64,000 nucleotides of DNA from an uncultured Bacteroidales bacterium (GTDB lineage Bacteria > Bacteroidota > Bacteroidia > Bacteroidales > Muribaculaceae): the NCBI GenBank assembly GCA_902782465.1, contig CACZNH010000020.1, positions 40,111 to 104,110 on the forward strand. Direction: 5' to 3'. Within the stretch, counting starts at the first letter, position 1; every line of letters starts with the position of its first letter. Below the pieces are notes generated by a model. It saw only the letters and a program-made list of their open reading frames with translations, had not been told where the DNA came from and searched no databases. Below, piece by piece: positions 23,698 to 34,600 of the stretch. Made by a program: the position numbers and the translations under genes.

Positions 23698-23877
23698 TTC
23701 CTGCAAATGCAGCAAAAAAATCAGGCGGCCCGACTATGGGTCGCCTGATAGATTTGATAGCTAGTCGCTAATCGCTAATAGCTAATCGTTTACTTCATCA
23801 CCTTAACAGCGGTGGTGGTGCCGTCGGTGTAGGTCGTTACGACGATGGTCATGCCGTTGGGCTGAGCCATCTCCTGC
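23698..23877. repeat. 180-base repeat, copy 2 (3' end of adhesin 3)
   Basis: Counterpart of 21618-21797 with the intact reading frame. The high identity of 3' ends compared with the more divergent bodies of the genes points to gene conversion or a recent duplication covering the intergenic unit. Confidence 0.9.
23721..23748 (-). terminator. Terminator of adhesin 3
   Basis: Same hairpin as at 21641-21668 (TCAGGCGGCCCGA with TGGGTCGCCTGA) followed by seven T on the minus strand. Confidence 0.85.
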
Positions 23878-25580
23878 TCGTTAACAGCGGTGCGCGGAGT
23901 GATCTCGAAGTCATAATCCTCAACGTCTGACGGGAGGAAGTCGGGAACGATAGCATAGGCCTCGATGATATACTCGCCATCCTCGGTGAAGCTGATCACG
24001 TCATCATAGAGAATCCACTCGGTCCACTCGCCGCCGTCCTTCTGATAGCGGTAGTAGATGTCAGCGCCTTCCTCAGCCTCGATGGTCACGAGGTGAGCGT
24101 GATTGCCATCAACACCGTCCTCACCAGTGATAACGGGATTAGCAGTCTGCTGAATCTCGGTCTCCTCGAGCGTGGTGAACTCGGTGCTGGCAGTCCAGTT
24201 GCTGGCAGCGCCGTCATTCATAGCCTGTACCTGTACCTCGTAGGTGGTCTCGGGATTCAGGCCCTCGATGGTGTACTCGGTAGCATCAAGGTTCTCAACA
24301 TAGATCCACTCGGCGGGCTTAACGTAGGTGATAGCGATGTCATCGATGTTCAGACGGAACATGTCATAAGAGTTGTAGTGACGGATAGCAACGTAGCCCT
24401 CAGCACCCTCGTAACCAGTCAGGTCGTAAGTGAACTCAGTCATTTCACCAGGAGCCTCGATGTTTTCCTCCAGGGCTTCCCAGTTCTGCATGTCGGTCGA
24501 AACATATACTGCGAAGGTCTCAGGATAGTTTCCATCCTGTGATGCGGCCCAGAATGAGAGCTCGCCGTCGAGCTTAACCATGGGAGATACCAGCCAGTTG
24601 TCGGGATCAAGGGCGCCGCTCATGTAGCTTGCCGAGGTAACGTGGCCAGTGCCACTGTGAGCCTTCAGGCCGGAAACGCCATAGAGGTGATACCAATCAT
24701 TGCCGTCGCCGTCAGCATCGATGCTGGTCCAGCCACCGGTCAGTGAGATGTCGGTGTTGTCAAAGGTGTCCTCCTCGAAGTCCCATAACAGGTTCTCCTC
24801 GATGCCGGGAACAACCTCCCTGTAGCGCAGGTTCCAAGCGGGATTCTCAGTGTCAACCCAAGCAATGTCGGCAGTGGTGACATCTGGATCAGCAGTCAGG
24901 TCGGTGGGAGCGCTAACAGCGGGACCCTGGATGCTGACGTCATCAATGTAGACCATGTAATTGTTGTAGCTGTTGTAGTGACGGATGGCGATGCAACCCT
25001 CCTGGCCGGCATACTCGCTCAGGTCATAGGTGTACTCTTGCCAATCGTAGCTGGGGGGATAAATGTTATCTTCAAGCAGCACAAAGTCACTCAGGTACTC
25101 AGGCTCGCCTACGCAAACATAAACGGCAATCATGTCAGCAAAGTAGCTCGAGTAGTTCAAAGCCCAGAACGACAGGATGCCATTCAGGGGTACGGTAGGC
25201 GAAATCAGCCAGTTGTCAGGGTCATAAGCGCCTTCGCCCGAAACGTAGCTGTAAGACACCAGGCAGACGTCACCACTGTGGGCAACACCGCTGTCATCAA
25301 TCATCCAGCCATATCCATCGTCGGAAGCTTGATATGCGCCCCAGCCTTCGAAGCTCTCATCGGACTCAAAGTCCCACATGTAGCTGCCACCAGCCCTCAG
25401 TTGAGGGGTAGCAGTGGCATGGCGAACGCCCCATTCCATCATCTGCATGGGTTGGCCTTTTAGCACAGCGTTGCGTGTGGTCTGGTCGCGCTGACTAAGT
25501 GCCTTGGTGGCTGCAAACTGAGCGTTCATCATAGGGATGGCCAATGCAGCCAACAAAAGGAATAATGTTAATTTTTTCAT
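23790..25580 (-). CDS. Secreted cleaved-adhesin protein with intact sorting tail (paralogue 3)
   Basis: 596 residues from ATG 25580 (MKKLTLFLLLAALAIPMMNA signal peptide); the upstream in-frame ATG at 25607 adds no signal-like sequence. It carries two cleaved-adhesin domains, one Fn3 module (TYEVQVQAMNDGAASNWTAS), a further Ig-like strand set, and the tail EQEMAQPNGMTIVV...TAVKVMK. This intact paralogue gives the reference for the damaged end of paralogue 2. A -7 box (TATATTTG) is at 25647-25654 on the minus strand. All three paralogues have their own promoter and terminator, so they can be expressed independently. Confidence 0.87.
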   Translation of the reverse strand: MKKLTLFLLLAALAIPMMNAQFAATKALSQRDQTTRNAVLKGQPMQMMEWGVRHATATPQLRAGGSYMWDFESDESFEGWGAYQASDDGYGWMIDDSGVAHSGDVCLVSYSYVSGEGAYDPDNWLISPTVPLNGILSFWALNYSSYFADMIAVYVCVGEPEYLSDFVLLEDNIYPPSYDWQEYTYDLSEYAGQEGCIAIRHYNSYNNYMVYIDDVSIQGPAVSAPTDLTADPDVTTADIAWVDTENPAWNLRYREVVPGIEENLLWDFEEDTFDNTDISLTGGWTSIDADGDGNDWYHLYGVSGLKAHSGTGHVTSASYMSGALDPDNWLVSPMVKLDGELSFWAASQDGNYPETFAVYVSTDMQNWEALEENIEAPGEMTEFTYDLTGYEGAEGYVAIRHYNSYDMFRLNIDDIAITYVKPAEWIYVENLDATEYTIEGLNPETTYEVQVQAMNDGAASNWTASTEFTTLEETEIQQTANPVITGEDGVDGNHAHLVTIEAEEGADIYYRYQKDGGEWTEWILYDDVISFTEDGEYIIEAYAIVPDFLPSDVEDYDFEITPRTAVNEQEMAQPNGMTIVVTTYTDGTTTAVKVMK

Positions 25581-25696
25581 ACAATAAAAATTTAAGAATT
25601 TAAACAAAACACGATTAATAAATAATGAATACTTGAATTTTGCCTACAAATATATGTTTTTAGATAGAATCTGCGTGAGGAAAACAACAAAAAAAA

Positions 25697-25720
25697 CCAT
25701 CAATAAAATCAAATTGATGG
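25697..25720 (-). terminator. Terminator of the S41 protease operon
   Basis: CCATCAAT (25697-25704) pairs with ATTGATGG (25713-25720). On the minus strand eight T follow. Confidence 0.8.
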
Positions 25721-25798
25721 TTTCCAGTAGGCGATGCCTATTGCGGTCGCTAGTAAAAATGTAAACTCAGTTTTTCCTCATGGGAAAATGGTGGATAA

Positions 25799-27439
25799 TT
25801 ATTCCTTATCGTGCTTCTTCACCAGGCGCTCATATTCGGGATTGCCCTCGAGCAACAGACGACGGCTGCGCTCAGGGTCGTTCAACAGGTCCATGGCAGC
25901 CTGCAGGTCGCGGTTGCGGTGGTTGATGATGACGCTGTAGGCACTCTGGTCGCCATACACGTCACGGGCAATCAGTCCCTTGATGATGGCCTTGAGCAAC
26001 TGCTCGCTGGTGCGGTACTTCTCCTCGTCATATTTCACGCTGTCCTGCTCGCCCATGGCGATGAAGTCGCGCATCATCGCATCGGTCACGGCAAAGCCGT
26101 TGTCAAAGTCCTTCACCGTCTTGTACTGGCCCAGCAGTTGCTTGCGGTTCTTATCGACATACCTGATGGCATACTGGTTGAGGATGCCCTTGGCGGTGAG
26201 GTCGCGGTAATAGGTGCTGTACTCGCTGGTGTCGACGGGCACAAACACGTCGGGCATCACGCCGCCACCGCCGTAGATGGTGCGGCCGTTCAGGCGCGTG
26301 GTGTAACGCAGCGAGTCGTTGAACTGGATGCTGTCCAGGCTGTAGTATTCGCCCTCGTTGTAGCGCTCCAGCAGTTCGTTCTCGTAGGCCTTCTTGTCGC
26401 CACGGTTATAGGGTTTCTGGATGCAACGGCCGCTTGGGGTGTAGTAGCGGGCAACGGTCAGACGCATCATCGACCCGTCGTCAAACTTGAAGGGGCGCTG
26501 AACCAGACCCTTGCCGAAGGTGCGGCGGCCCACCACCAGGGCGCGGTCCCAATCCTGCATCGCGCCGGCAAAGATTTCGGCGGCCGATGCCGAATACTGG
26601 TTGACCATCACCACCATGGGCAGGTCCTTGTAGTCGCCCCAGCCGTTGGCCGTGGCTTCGTTGCGCGGGGCGTTGTCGCCCTCGGTATAGACCATCAGCT
26701 GGCCGCGCTCCAGGAACTCGTTGCACATGTCGATGGCAGCATTCAGGTAGCCGCCGCCGTTGTCGCTCAGGTCCATGATGAGCTGCGTCATGCCTTGTTT
26801 CTTCAGTTCCTTGAGGGCGTCCATCATCTCCTCGTGGGTCTTGGCGCCAAAGCGGGAGATGCGCAGGTAGCCCGTGTGCTCATCGAGCATGTATTGGGCG
26901 TCGATGCTGTGCAGCGGGATGTTGTCGCGCGTGATGCGGAAGGTGATCAGGTCAGGCACACCGGCACGTTTCACCTTGATGGTGACTTGGGTACCCTTCT
27001 TGCCGCGCAGGCGTTTCTGGATGTCGCTGTTCTTCATCTTCACGCCCGCAATGACCGAGTCGTTCACCATGATGATGCGGTCGCCCGCCAACACGCCCAC
27101 GCGTTCGCTGGGGCCGCCGGGAACGGTCTGGATGACGTACAGGGTATCCTTGTTCATGTTGAACTGGATGCCCACGCCGCTGAACTCGCCCTGTAGCGGC
27201 TCCTCAAGTTCCCTGGTTTCCTTGGCGTCGGTATAGGATGAATGCGGGTCCAGGCTCTCAAGCATCCCCTTGATGGCCTCCTCGATGAGTTTGTCCTCGT
27301 TGACCGAGTCCACATACAGCGTCGTGATGGCATACTCGGCATTCAACAGTTTCTGCATCCCTTGCGGCATCGAGCGCTGCGCCGTAGTGGTCAATGACAG
27401 CGCCAAGCACAGCCCCGCAACAAATAATATCTTCTTCAT
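25799..27439 (-). CDS. S41-family C-terminal processing peptidase
   Basis: 546 residues. Signal peptide about 1-21, PDZ domain about 75-165 (GVGIQFNMNKDTLYVIQTVPGGPSERVG with carboxylate-binding loop), then the protease core. The catalytic serine lies in NQYSASAAEIFAGA (about 281-283) and the lysine in RRTFGKGLVQ (about 307). The remaining C-terminal 180 residues form the usual Bacteroidetes extension. Such enzymes trim the C-termini of periplasmic or exported proteins. ATG 27439 begins the signal peptide; TTG 27445 is rejected. It is third in the order parE, coaD, S41 protease, a conserved Bacteroidales cluster. Confidence 0.92.
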   Translation of the reverse strand: MKKILFVAGLCLALSLTTTAQRSMPQGMQKLLNAEYAITTLYVDSVNEDKLIEEAIKGMLESLDPHSSYTDAKETRELEEPLQGEFSGVGIQFNMNKDTLYVIQTVPGGPSERVGVLAGDRIIMVNDSVIAGVKMKNSDIQKRLRGKKGTQVTIKVKRAGVPDLITFRITRDNIPLHSIDAQYMLDEHTGYLRISRFGAKTHEEMMDALKELKKQGMTQLIMDLSDNGGGYLNAAIDMCNEFLERGQLMVYTEGDNAPRNEATANGWGDYKDLPMVVMVNQYSASAAEIFAGAMQDWDRALVVGRRTFGKGLVQRPFKFDDGSMMRLTVARYYTPSGRCIQKPYNRGDKKAYENELLERYNEGEYYSLDSIQFNDSLRYTTRLNGRTIYGGGGVMPDVFVPVDTSEYSTYYRDLTAKGILNQYAIRYVDKNRKQLLGQYKTVKDFDNGFAVTDAMMRDFIAMGEQDSVKYDEEKYRTSEQLLKAIIKGLIARDVYGDQSAYSVIINHRNRDLQAAMDLLNDPERSRRLLLEGNPEYERLVKKHDKE

Positions 27440-27445
27440 TTCCAA

Positions 27446-27484
27446 TTAACTCCTAACTCCTATCTCCTAACTCCTAACTAACTC
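27446..27484. repeat. Short tandem repeats of CTCCTAA
   Basis: About five imperfect copies of a seven-base unit (ACTCCTA, ATCTCCTA) run from the S41 protease leader into the coaD coding region, so the last codons of coaD (LVRS-stop) are made of repeat. Similar degenerate spacers of another sequence occur at 8887-8935 and 19553-19598. Confidence 0.7.
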
Positions 27485-27964
27485 CGTTCCCTCGGGCAGG
27501 TAGCGGCTCACGTCCTGACCGTAATGATACAGCTCGCGCACGATGCTGCTGCTGATGTGGCTGTACTCGGGCAGAGTATAGAGCAGAATGGTCTCGATGC
27601 CGGTCAGGTCGCGGTTCACCTCGGCCAGGTGCTTCTCGTTCTCGAAGTCCTGGATGAGGCGCACACCGCGCACGATGAACCGGGCGCCTACTTCTTGTGC
27701 CACGTCAATGGTCATGCCCGTATAGGAGATGACCTCAATGCGAGGGTCATCCTTGAAAACCTGCTCTATCATAGCCTTGCGCTGCTCCGTCGTCAGGAAT
27801 GACCGCTTGTCGGCATTCACACCGATGGCGATGACAAACTTGTCAAACAGCGGCAGCGCGCGCCGCACGATGCTCTCGTGACCTCGGGTAAAGGGGTCAA
27901 ACGACCCGGGGAACAGCGCCACGCGCTTTCCCTCGTTGTCAATGCACTGTGATGTCTTCATCAT
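27467..27964 (-). CDS. coaD: Phosphopantetheine adenylyltransferase
   Basis: 165 residues. It makes dephospho-CoA from 4'-phosphopantetheine and ATP, the next-to-last step of CoA synthesis. The nucleotidyltransferase motif [18 protein letters not shown] (GxFDPxTxGH) and the second motif [17 protein letters not shown] are intact. It overlaps the end of parE by 26 bases, so the pair is translationally coupled. ATG 27961 is an equally good start. The C-terminal few residues are encoded by a short tandem repeat. Confidence 0.95.
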   Translation of the reverse strand: MMKTSQCIDNEGKRVALFPGSFDPFTRGHESIVRRALPLFDKFVIAIGVNADKRSFLTTEQRKAMIEQVFKDDPRIEVISYTGMTIDVAQEVGARFIVRGVRLIQDFENEKHLAEVNRDLTGIETILLYTLPEYSHISSSIVRELYHYGQDVSRYLPEGTELVRS

Positions 27965-29924
27965 CCTCGTTCACTAGGTTGTCAATAATGAAATTCTGGC
28001 GTTCCATGGTATTCTTGCCCATGAAGAAGGCGAGCATCTGCTTCACGGAGTCCTCCTTGCGCAGCGACACGCGGTCCAGACGCATCTCGGGGCCGATGAA
28101 GTCACGAAACTCGTCGGGCGAGATTTCTCCCAGTCCTTTGAATCGCGTAATCTCGGCATATTCGCCCAGCTTGTCGAGGGCGGCCAAACGTTCCTCGTCG
28201 CTGTAGCAGTAGTAGGTCTCCACCTTCTGCGGCTTGGCCTCACGCTTGCTGGTGCGGTTCTTGCGCTTGGCGTCCTTCTTGTTGAGCACGCGGAACAGCG
28301 GTGTCTGCAGGATGTACAGGTGGCCCGTCTTGATGAGCTCGGGGCAGAACTGCAGGAAGTAGGTCAACAGCAGCAGGCGGATGTGCATGCCGTCAACATC
28401 GGCATCGGTGGCGATGATGACCTTGTTGTAGCGCAGGCCGTCGATGCCGTCCTCGATGTTCAGTGCCGACTGCAGCATGGCAAATTCGGCATTGGTGATG
28501 ACCTTCTTGGGGTCAAGGCCGTAGGTGTTAAGCGGTTTGCCGCGCAGCGAGAACACCGCTTGGGTCTCCACGTCGCGGATTTTGGTAATCGAGCCGCTTG
28601 CACTCAGACCCTCGGTGATGAAAATCGAGCTCTCGCCACGGCGGTCATTGTCCTTGGGTGCACGCGAGTCGTTGAAGTGGACGCGGCAGTCGCGCAGCTT
28701 GTCGTTGTGCAAGGCAGCCTTCTTGACGTTCTCGCGCACCTGCTTGCTCACGCCGGCGATGGCTTTGCGCTCGCGCTCGTTGTCCTGGATTTTCTTCAGC
28801 AGTACCTCGGCGGTCTCGGGCGCCTTGTGCAGGTAGTCGTCCAGCTCCTTCTTGATGAAGTCGTTGATGTACTTGTAGATAGTGGGGCCGTCCTTCCACA
28901 TGATGCTGCTGCCCAGCTTGATTTTGGTCTGGGACTCGAACACGGGTTCCTCGACCTTGATGCTGATGGCGGCAACGATGCCGTTGCGGATGTCACTGTA
29001 CTCGAAGTTCTTGCCGTAGAATTCCTTGATAGTCCTCGACAAGGCCTCGCGGAAGGCACTCTGGTGCGTGCCGCCCTGGGTGGTGTGCTGGCCGTTGACA
29101 AACGAGTAGAACTCCTCGCCCAACTGTGCGGCGTGGGTGATGACCACCTCGATGTCGTCGCCCGTGAAGTGCATGAGCGGGTACAGCGGGTCGTTGGTCA
29201 TGTTCTCCTTCACCAGGTCGCTCAAGCCGTTGCGCGAGTGGTACTTCTTGCCGTTGAACGTGAGCGTCAAGCCCGTGTTCAGGTACGAGTAGTTCTTGAT
29301 CATCTGCTCGATGATGTCCTCGCGGAACTCGTAGTTCTTGAAGATGCTGCTATCGGGTTTGAAACGCACCAGCGTGCCGTTTTCCTCACCCTCGTTGGCA
29401 GCGATGATGCCACTCTCCTCCTTGGCAACGCCCTCGTTATAGAGCACCGACGAGCACTGGCCGTCGCGCACGCTGCGGATGTAGAACTCGGTGGACAGGG
29501 CATTCACAGCCTTGATGCCCACACCGTTCAGACCCACCGACCGTTTATAGGTCTGCGTGTCATACTTGGCACCGGTGTTCATCTTGGACGAGGCCGCCTT
29601 GACCTGGTCCAGGGGGATGCCGCGGCCGTAGTCGCGGATGGTCACGGCTCCGTCCACCACGTCGATGTCGATGGTCGGCTTGGCGTAGCCGGTGTTGAAC
29701 TCGTCGATACTGTTGTCGATGACCTCCTTGATGAGGACATAGACGCCGTCATCGTTCTGCGAGCCGTCGCCCAGCTTGCCGATGTACATGCCGGGGCGCT
29801 GGCGGATGTGCTCACGCGGTGAGAGCGTCACCAGGCGGTCATAGCCGCCAAAGTCGCTCGCAACGGGTTGTCCCGCATCCACGGCGGGCTCTTCTATCAT
29901 TTGATTCTCCTTGTCTTGGGACAT
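27939..29924 (-). CDS. parE: DNA topoisomerase IV subunit B
   Basis: 661 residues. GHKL ATPase motifs are present: [15 protein letters not shown] (Asn for Mg-ATP, about 68-80), DYGRGIPLD, and [15 protein letters not shown]. The Toprim part has EGLSASGSI and [20 protein letters not shown], and the end has [13 protein letters not shown]. The ATP-binding site and metal aspartates look complete. The length and the absence of the long GyrB insert favour ParE over GyrB. Together with ParC, which is outside the window, it decatenates chromosomes. The -7 box TAATTTTG (29954-29961, minus strand) heads the parE-coaD-protease operon. Confidence 0.9.
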   Translation of the reverse strand: MSQDKENQMIEEPAVDAGQPVASDFGGYDRLVTLSPREHIRQRPGMYIGKLGDGSQNDDGVYVLIKEVIDNSIDEFNTGYAKPTIDIDVVDGAVTIRDYGRGIPLDQVKAASSKMNTGAKYDTQTYKRSVGLNGVGIKAVNALSTEFYIRSVRDGQCSSVLYNEGVAKEESGIIAANEGEENGTLVRFKPDSSIFKNYEFREDIIEQMIKNYSYLNTGLTLTFNGKKYHSRNGLSDLVKENMTNDPLYPLMHFTGDDIEVVITHAAQLGEEFYSFVNGQHTTQGGTHQSAFREALSRTIKEFYGKNFEYSDIRNGIVAAISIKVEEPVFESQTKIKLGSSIMWKDGPTIYKYINDFIKKELDDYLHKAPETAEVLLKKIQDNERERKAIAGVSKQVRENVKKAALHNDKLRDCRVHFNDSRAPKDNDRRGESSIFITEGLSASGSITKIRDVETQAVFSLRGKPLNTYGLDPKKVITNAEFAMLQSALNIEDGIDGLRYNKVIIATDADVDGMHIRLLLLTYFLQFCPELIKTGHLYILQTPLFRVLNKKDAKRKNRTSKREAKPQKVETYYCYSDEERLAALDKLGEYAEITRFKGLGEISPDEFRDFIGPEMRLDRVSLRKEDSVKQMLAFFMGKNTMERQNFIIDNLVNEDDEDITVH

Positions 29925-29953
29925 ATTTCTGGTAAATTCTGCATTTTAACTTG

Positions 29954-29961
29954 CAAAATTA
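29954..29961 (-). promoter_or_regulatory. -7 box of the parE operon
   Basis: TAATTTTG on the minus strand, about 30 bases before ATG 29924. No good -33 element at the normal distance. Confidence 0.5.
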
Positions 29962-30145
29962 CAAAAAATCCCGCAAACTCCATGCCACAGCGCCTAACAA
30001 TAAGTTTTATTAACGAAAAAAACGCCCCCTCACCATTCGCCCGCCGGTTCATGTAATGCAGGCCTTTGGCTTGTACATCCCGCTCATCCGTGAATTTTGC
30101 CCTCATTGATGTAATATAACACCCTGCAATGCCGTTTTATTGACA

Positions 30146-30607
30146 ATGAGAAGAATTACCATATCCTCCATGTGGCTGTCGCTTTTCGCAGTCATTACCG
30201 CCTTAGTGTCGTGCAACCCTGTGTCGTCGGTGGACTATACGGTGCTCAACCTGACCGAGGACACCGTTACTGTGTCCATGTATAAGGAAATCCTGACCTC
30301 GGACTATCAGGGATATGTTATCGAGGAGGGCGACAGTGTTATTGTGCGATACGGCGAGAACGACAGCATTACAGTGGCCGTCTTGAAACCCAAACAGGCG
30401 CTTCGGGTTCACAACGATTGGGATGGCCTGTATCGTGAGGAAAGAATCGTCCCCCTATGGAAATACATCAAAACAATCACGGTAGGGGACACCGAACGCG
30501 CCGCCGACACATGGGACAACGAGTCGGCATGGTACCTGAAGAAAAGTGGTGGCGGCAGGTTTGAGGACGAATCCCGACACTATTTCCTCTACATCCGCAA
30601 CAAGTAA
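30146..30607 (+). CDS. Putative lipoprotein of unknown function
   Basis: 153 residues. The N-terminus MRRITISSMWLSLFAVITALVSC is a lipoprotein signal with the acceptor cysteine near residue 23. The rest is predicted beta strands (VDYTVLNLTEDTVTVSMY, GYVIEEGDSVIVRYGENDSITVAV) and ends in a helix-poor tail with WYLKKSGGGRFEDESRHYFLYI. It may be anchored in a membrane. ATG 30146 is used because the TTG at 30140 is an unlikely start. No partner gene is evident: parE is divergent and the transporter downstream is convergent. The family is not recognised. Confidence 0.6.
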   Translation: MRRITISSMWLSLFAVITALVSCNPVSSVDYTVLNLTEDTVTVSMYKEILTSDYQGYVIEEGDSVIVRYGENDSITVAVLKPKQALRVHNDWDGLYREERIVPLWKYIKTITVGDTERAADTWDNESAWYLKKSGGGRFEDESRHYFLYIRNK

Positions 30608-30642
30608 CCGCTTGTGTTTTTTGTTTTCTTTTTGTTATACGT

Positions 30643-31488
30643 TTACCGCTTTTTGATGATGGCGACGTAGGTGATGAGGATGACGTTCATCATCAGGGCA
30701 TAGATGATAGCGGGTATGGCAATCACGTCGTTGTTGAACACCAGCGGGCTGCTTGCGATGGCGATGGCCTGGGCCGCATTCTGCATACCCACCTCGATGA
30801 CAATCGTGCGGCGCTCCATGCCCGTCAGGCGCATGGCACGGCACAACAGGGCACCGCTGCCCATGGCGAGCAGGATGAGCACGCTCACCGAGAGGCCCAG
30901 CTGCCCGAAGCTGTCGATGATGGCAGCACGGTTCTGGATAAAGAATACTGTAGCCAGGAAAATCAGGGCAGGGAAGGCAATGCGCGACAACAGGTTGTGC
31001 ATCTTTTCAGCAGCCTTTGCCCATTTCTTTTTCACAGCGATACCCACCACGATGGGCAGGAACATCAGCACAATGTTCTGCATCAGCAGCTTGCCAACGG
31101 GCAGGTGCACATCGACGGCACTGCCGGCAGCCAGGGTCACCCATTCCATGATGAGCGGCACGGTCACCAGCGTGATGATGCTGCTGCACGCCGTCAACGA
31201 CACCGACAGGGCGACATCACCCTTGGCAAGCATCGAGAACACGTTGGACGAACTGCCGCCGGGACAGCAGGCAATCAGCACAAAACCGATGAGGAAAATG
31301 GCCTCCAGACCAAAGGCCTTGCCGATGAGCCACGCCAGCAGGGGCAGTACGATAATCTGACCTAACAGACCCGCCAGCACAGGCTTGGGACGAGTCTTGA
31401 ACAGTTTAAAGTCCTCAATTTTCAGGTTCAGGCCCAATTCAAACATTAGCAGCGTCAGGATGGGCAATACAATCCAAATGGTGTTCAT
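30643..31488 (-). CDS. Bile acid:sodium symporter (BASS) family transporter
   Basis: 281 residues with eight to ten hydrophobic segments. The family motif CCPGGSSSNVFSMLAKGDVALSVSLTACSSIITLVTVPL (about 74-113) is clear, and GMQNAAQAIAIAS near 233-245 is the second conserved crossover region containing the sodium-binding helix break. It imports an organic anion together with sodium. In anaerobic Bacteroidales the natural substrate is unknown. A -7 box (TACCTTTG, minus strand, 31518-31525) is in front. Single-gene unit. Confidence 0.88.
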   Translation of the reverse strand: MNTIWIVLPILTLLMFELGLNLKIEDFKLFKTRPKPVLAGLLGQIIVLPLLAWLIGKAFGLEAIFLIGFVLIACCPGGSSSNVFSMLAKGDVALSVSLTACSSIITLVTVPLIMEWVTLAAGSAVDVHLPVGKLLMQNIVLMFLPIVVGIAVKKKWAKAAEKMHNLLSRIAFPALIFLATVFFIQNRAAIIDSFGQLGLSVSVLILLAMGSGALLCRAMRLTGMERRTIVIEVGMQNAAQAIAIASSPLVFNNDVIAIPAIIYALMMNVILITYVAIIKKR

Positions 31489-31548
31489 AGTCAGTTGTTC
31501 TGGTTCTTTAGTCGCTGCAAAGGTACTGCTTTTTTGTTAAATGAAAAA

Positions 31549-31581
31549 ACAAGGGGAACGCCATCCCGGCGGCCCCCTTGT
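31549..31581 (-). terminator. Terminator of the large secreted-protein operon
   Basis: ACAAGGGG (31549-31556) pairs with CCCCTTGT (31574-31581), with an inner GCC/GGC. A run of six T follows on the minus strand. Confidence 0.8.
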
Positions 31582-31628
31582 ACTAATGCAAAGAGTTTTA
31601 AGATTATAATTGTATTTATCCTATTTCT

Positions 31629-34600
31629 TTACTTGATGACCTTAGTGGTCGAGGTCGTGCCATCGCTGTAGCGGGTTACGATGATGTTCAGGCCGTCGAA
31701 GGGTTTGTCACTCTTCATACCCTGAGCGTTGACGTAGGTGATGCCAACGATAGCCTTGCCGTAGTAGAACTCGTTGATGGCTGTCTCAATGTCCTTGGCA
31801 GAGCCTTCTACCTCAACGATGTAGTACTCCTCGGAGTTCTCATCATCACCGTCGCGGTTAGCGGTACGCATGTTGTTGGCAGCTACCTCGTTGACGGTCT
31901 TCTTGTAGTAGAAGCGTACGGCAATAGGCACATTAGCGGGATTCTCGTCGAATGGAACACCGAAAGCCCACTGCAGACGGGGACCACCAGTCCATGCGGT
32001 GCCGATGTGACCGATAGTATTCTCGGTAACCTCAGTACCCAGCAGGTAAGGAATCGTCAAGGGACCATTGTCGGTCAGGACGCCAACCATAGTACCATTA
32101 CCATTGTCTTGCATCACATGCTTGAAGTCGCGAGCGCTCTCATACAAGCACCATGCGCGGTACATGTAAGGAACATAGGTGGAAACGTCACCGTCGTTCT
32201 GTACCTTCTCAGCGGGAGTGATACCATTAATGGTAATGATGGGCGTGTAGATGCAATAGTATTCATCGCCAACCTTGAACAGGCCTTCCCAACCGTTGTG
32301 GGTAGCTTCCTCAAGGTTGTCGCCACCGCTCCTCGAGCCGGAGATTTGTACGGTTACGTCACCAAGGGTTTCGCGCTTGATGTCCGAGCCGTAGCTGTTG
32401 TTCTTACCATCGCCACGGGCAGTGTAGAGACCAAATGTCCAGATTACGGGCACATAGGAGAGCTCGTCACCGGCTTGACCGATTACATAGTCGGTGTCGA
32501 CACGCTCAGCGATTCCAGTGCCGAGGTGGTCATACATGGGCATGATATCCTCCTGGTGGTTCTCGAAGAAGAAGTACTGGACTTGGTCGCCAACCAATTC
32601 GTCAAACTTCTGGAGCTGTGAAATGCGGTGAGGCACGTCAATCACGGGATAAGCAGCATTCTTATCACCGCGGTAGAGGCTATGGTACAACGTATTGCGG
32701 TCGGGATGTACGTAGTAGTCCATCTCGCTGTTGATGGCATTTGCCTTCAAGTGCATGTCCGTGTCTTCGTCAATCTGGGCTTTGGTGTAAAGACCCTGGA
32801 TTGATGAGTTGGTCTTATAGACGGGGATGTTCACGGCGTTACTGCTCTTCTCCTCGTTATTAATGGTCTCCCTCAGGGTATAGGTATAGCCGTCGGGATG
32901 TTCATTATCAAACGTGGATTCCAGGAACTGGTCAATCAGCATGATTTCCTTACCCTGATATTCAAAGCTGAGCAGGTCATTAGGATTATTGTAGGTTCCG
33001 TCCATGGGCAACCAGTCGCCACCACCCATACCGGTAACGGTGACTTCCTCGGTCGCCGTTTCGCTGACAGCCTTACCATTCTCCTTAGCGGTGGCGGTGG
33101 CGGTTACAGTGTAGTCCGACATGTGCTGGGGCAGCGTAATGCTTGCTTCGCCTTGATCTTGAACAGTCTGGTCGCCAATGGTCAGCGTCACAGTACCGGC
33201 ACCTGTAGCGGTAACTGTCACACTGCCGTCAGCATTGGTGGTGGTAGTGATTACGGGAGTTGCCGTTTGCAGAGGAGGAATGGTGACAGTAACTACAGCC
33301 TCGGGACTCTCGAAGTAGTCGTCGGTCTCCTCGGTGTAAGCATGTACAGTGACAGTATATGCGGTCTCGCCACGCGGGAAGGTAAGATCTTGCACATGGT
33401 TACCGTTGTTATCAACGTAGTAAACCAGATCACCGTCGGTGTTGGGGTCGGGCGTGATGGTGATAACCACGTTATCATCATTTACCTGATTGGTTACCGT
33501 GGGAGCATCGGGCCGAATTTTGTTGCTTTTGAAAATCAACTGAACGGACAGATCACCAGGGAAGTTCCATAACCACCAAGATCGCTGATAATTAGGTACT
33601 GACGTTGAAGATGCGTCAGCATACATAAGTGCCATGTGATCGTGTCCAGTACTATTGGGATTGTAAGCAATGGGATATAGTTCAAAGTCGGTGCTGCCTG
33701 AAACTTGCTGATAGTAGCTATAGCCAAGGTAAAGTTTGGTTACATCGCTAGCAACATTGAATTCTACAGGCTCTGCCAAGCGATATTCATGCCACTGGCC
33801 ACAATTAAGAATCTGATATGTAGGTGTAGAAGTATTGGTAACGGTAACAACAATCTCTGTGCAGCGAACCTGACTAGTACAAGTGAAGTTTACACTGGAA
33901 GCATTACCAGTCCAAGTTCCATTGTTGCCGCTGGGAGTCAAAGTACCAGTACTAGCACTCCAATTACTTACGGCATAATTTCTTACACCAGTAAACTCAA
34001 TCCTTGTAATCGTGCCGGATGAAGTAGAAATGGTTGTTGTTGAATTAGCATAGAATCGATATTGATTATAACTCTGGGCCAAATTACCACTAGTACAGCT
34101 AATGGTTACATCATCCTTGGTCACTGATGTGGTACCATAGTCATTTGCCTGGTTGAAAGTGACGGTTGATGTAGTTGTGGTCGGCTGATTCCATTCTTCC
34201 ATGCCCCACTCCTTCATATTATCTTGGTCAAAATAAATAGAAGAACCATCATCATGATAGGGAAGCATAGCAAACTCAAACACAGGCAGTTGTCCAGAGC
34301 CTGCAAGGGCAAAACGGAAACCGACAATTTCTTCGCCTAAATGTTCTTCAAATTCAGAACGATTAAGTATCACACCCAAAAGAATGCTTTGATCTTGATT
34401 GTACTGATTGCCAAAGCCAAGACCGTTATTGCTGAAGTCATCAGTTGTGTACGGACCAACATAGTACTCCCCATCACTCAAGGCTTTGAGTGGTGCTCTC
34501 ATACTCTTGCCATGATTGGAAGTAGTTGAAGACGAAACATTATTATGCTGTCCATTTCTCAGTTCAGTGAACTGAGTGGGATTGGTCTTGAGTTTCTGGA

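Noticed and set aside
28320-29822. Plus-strand frame of 500 codons opposite parE
   Set aside because: No motifs; parE is certain.
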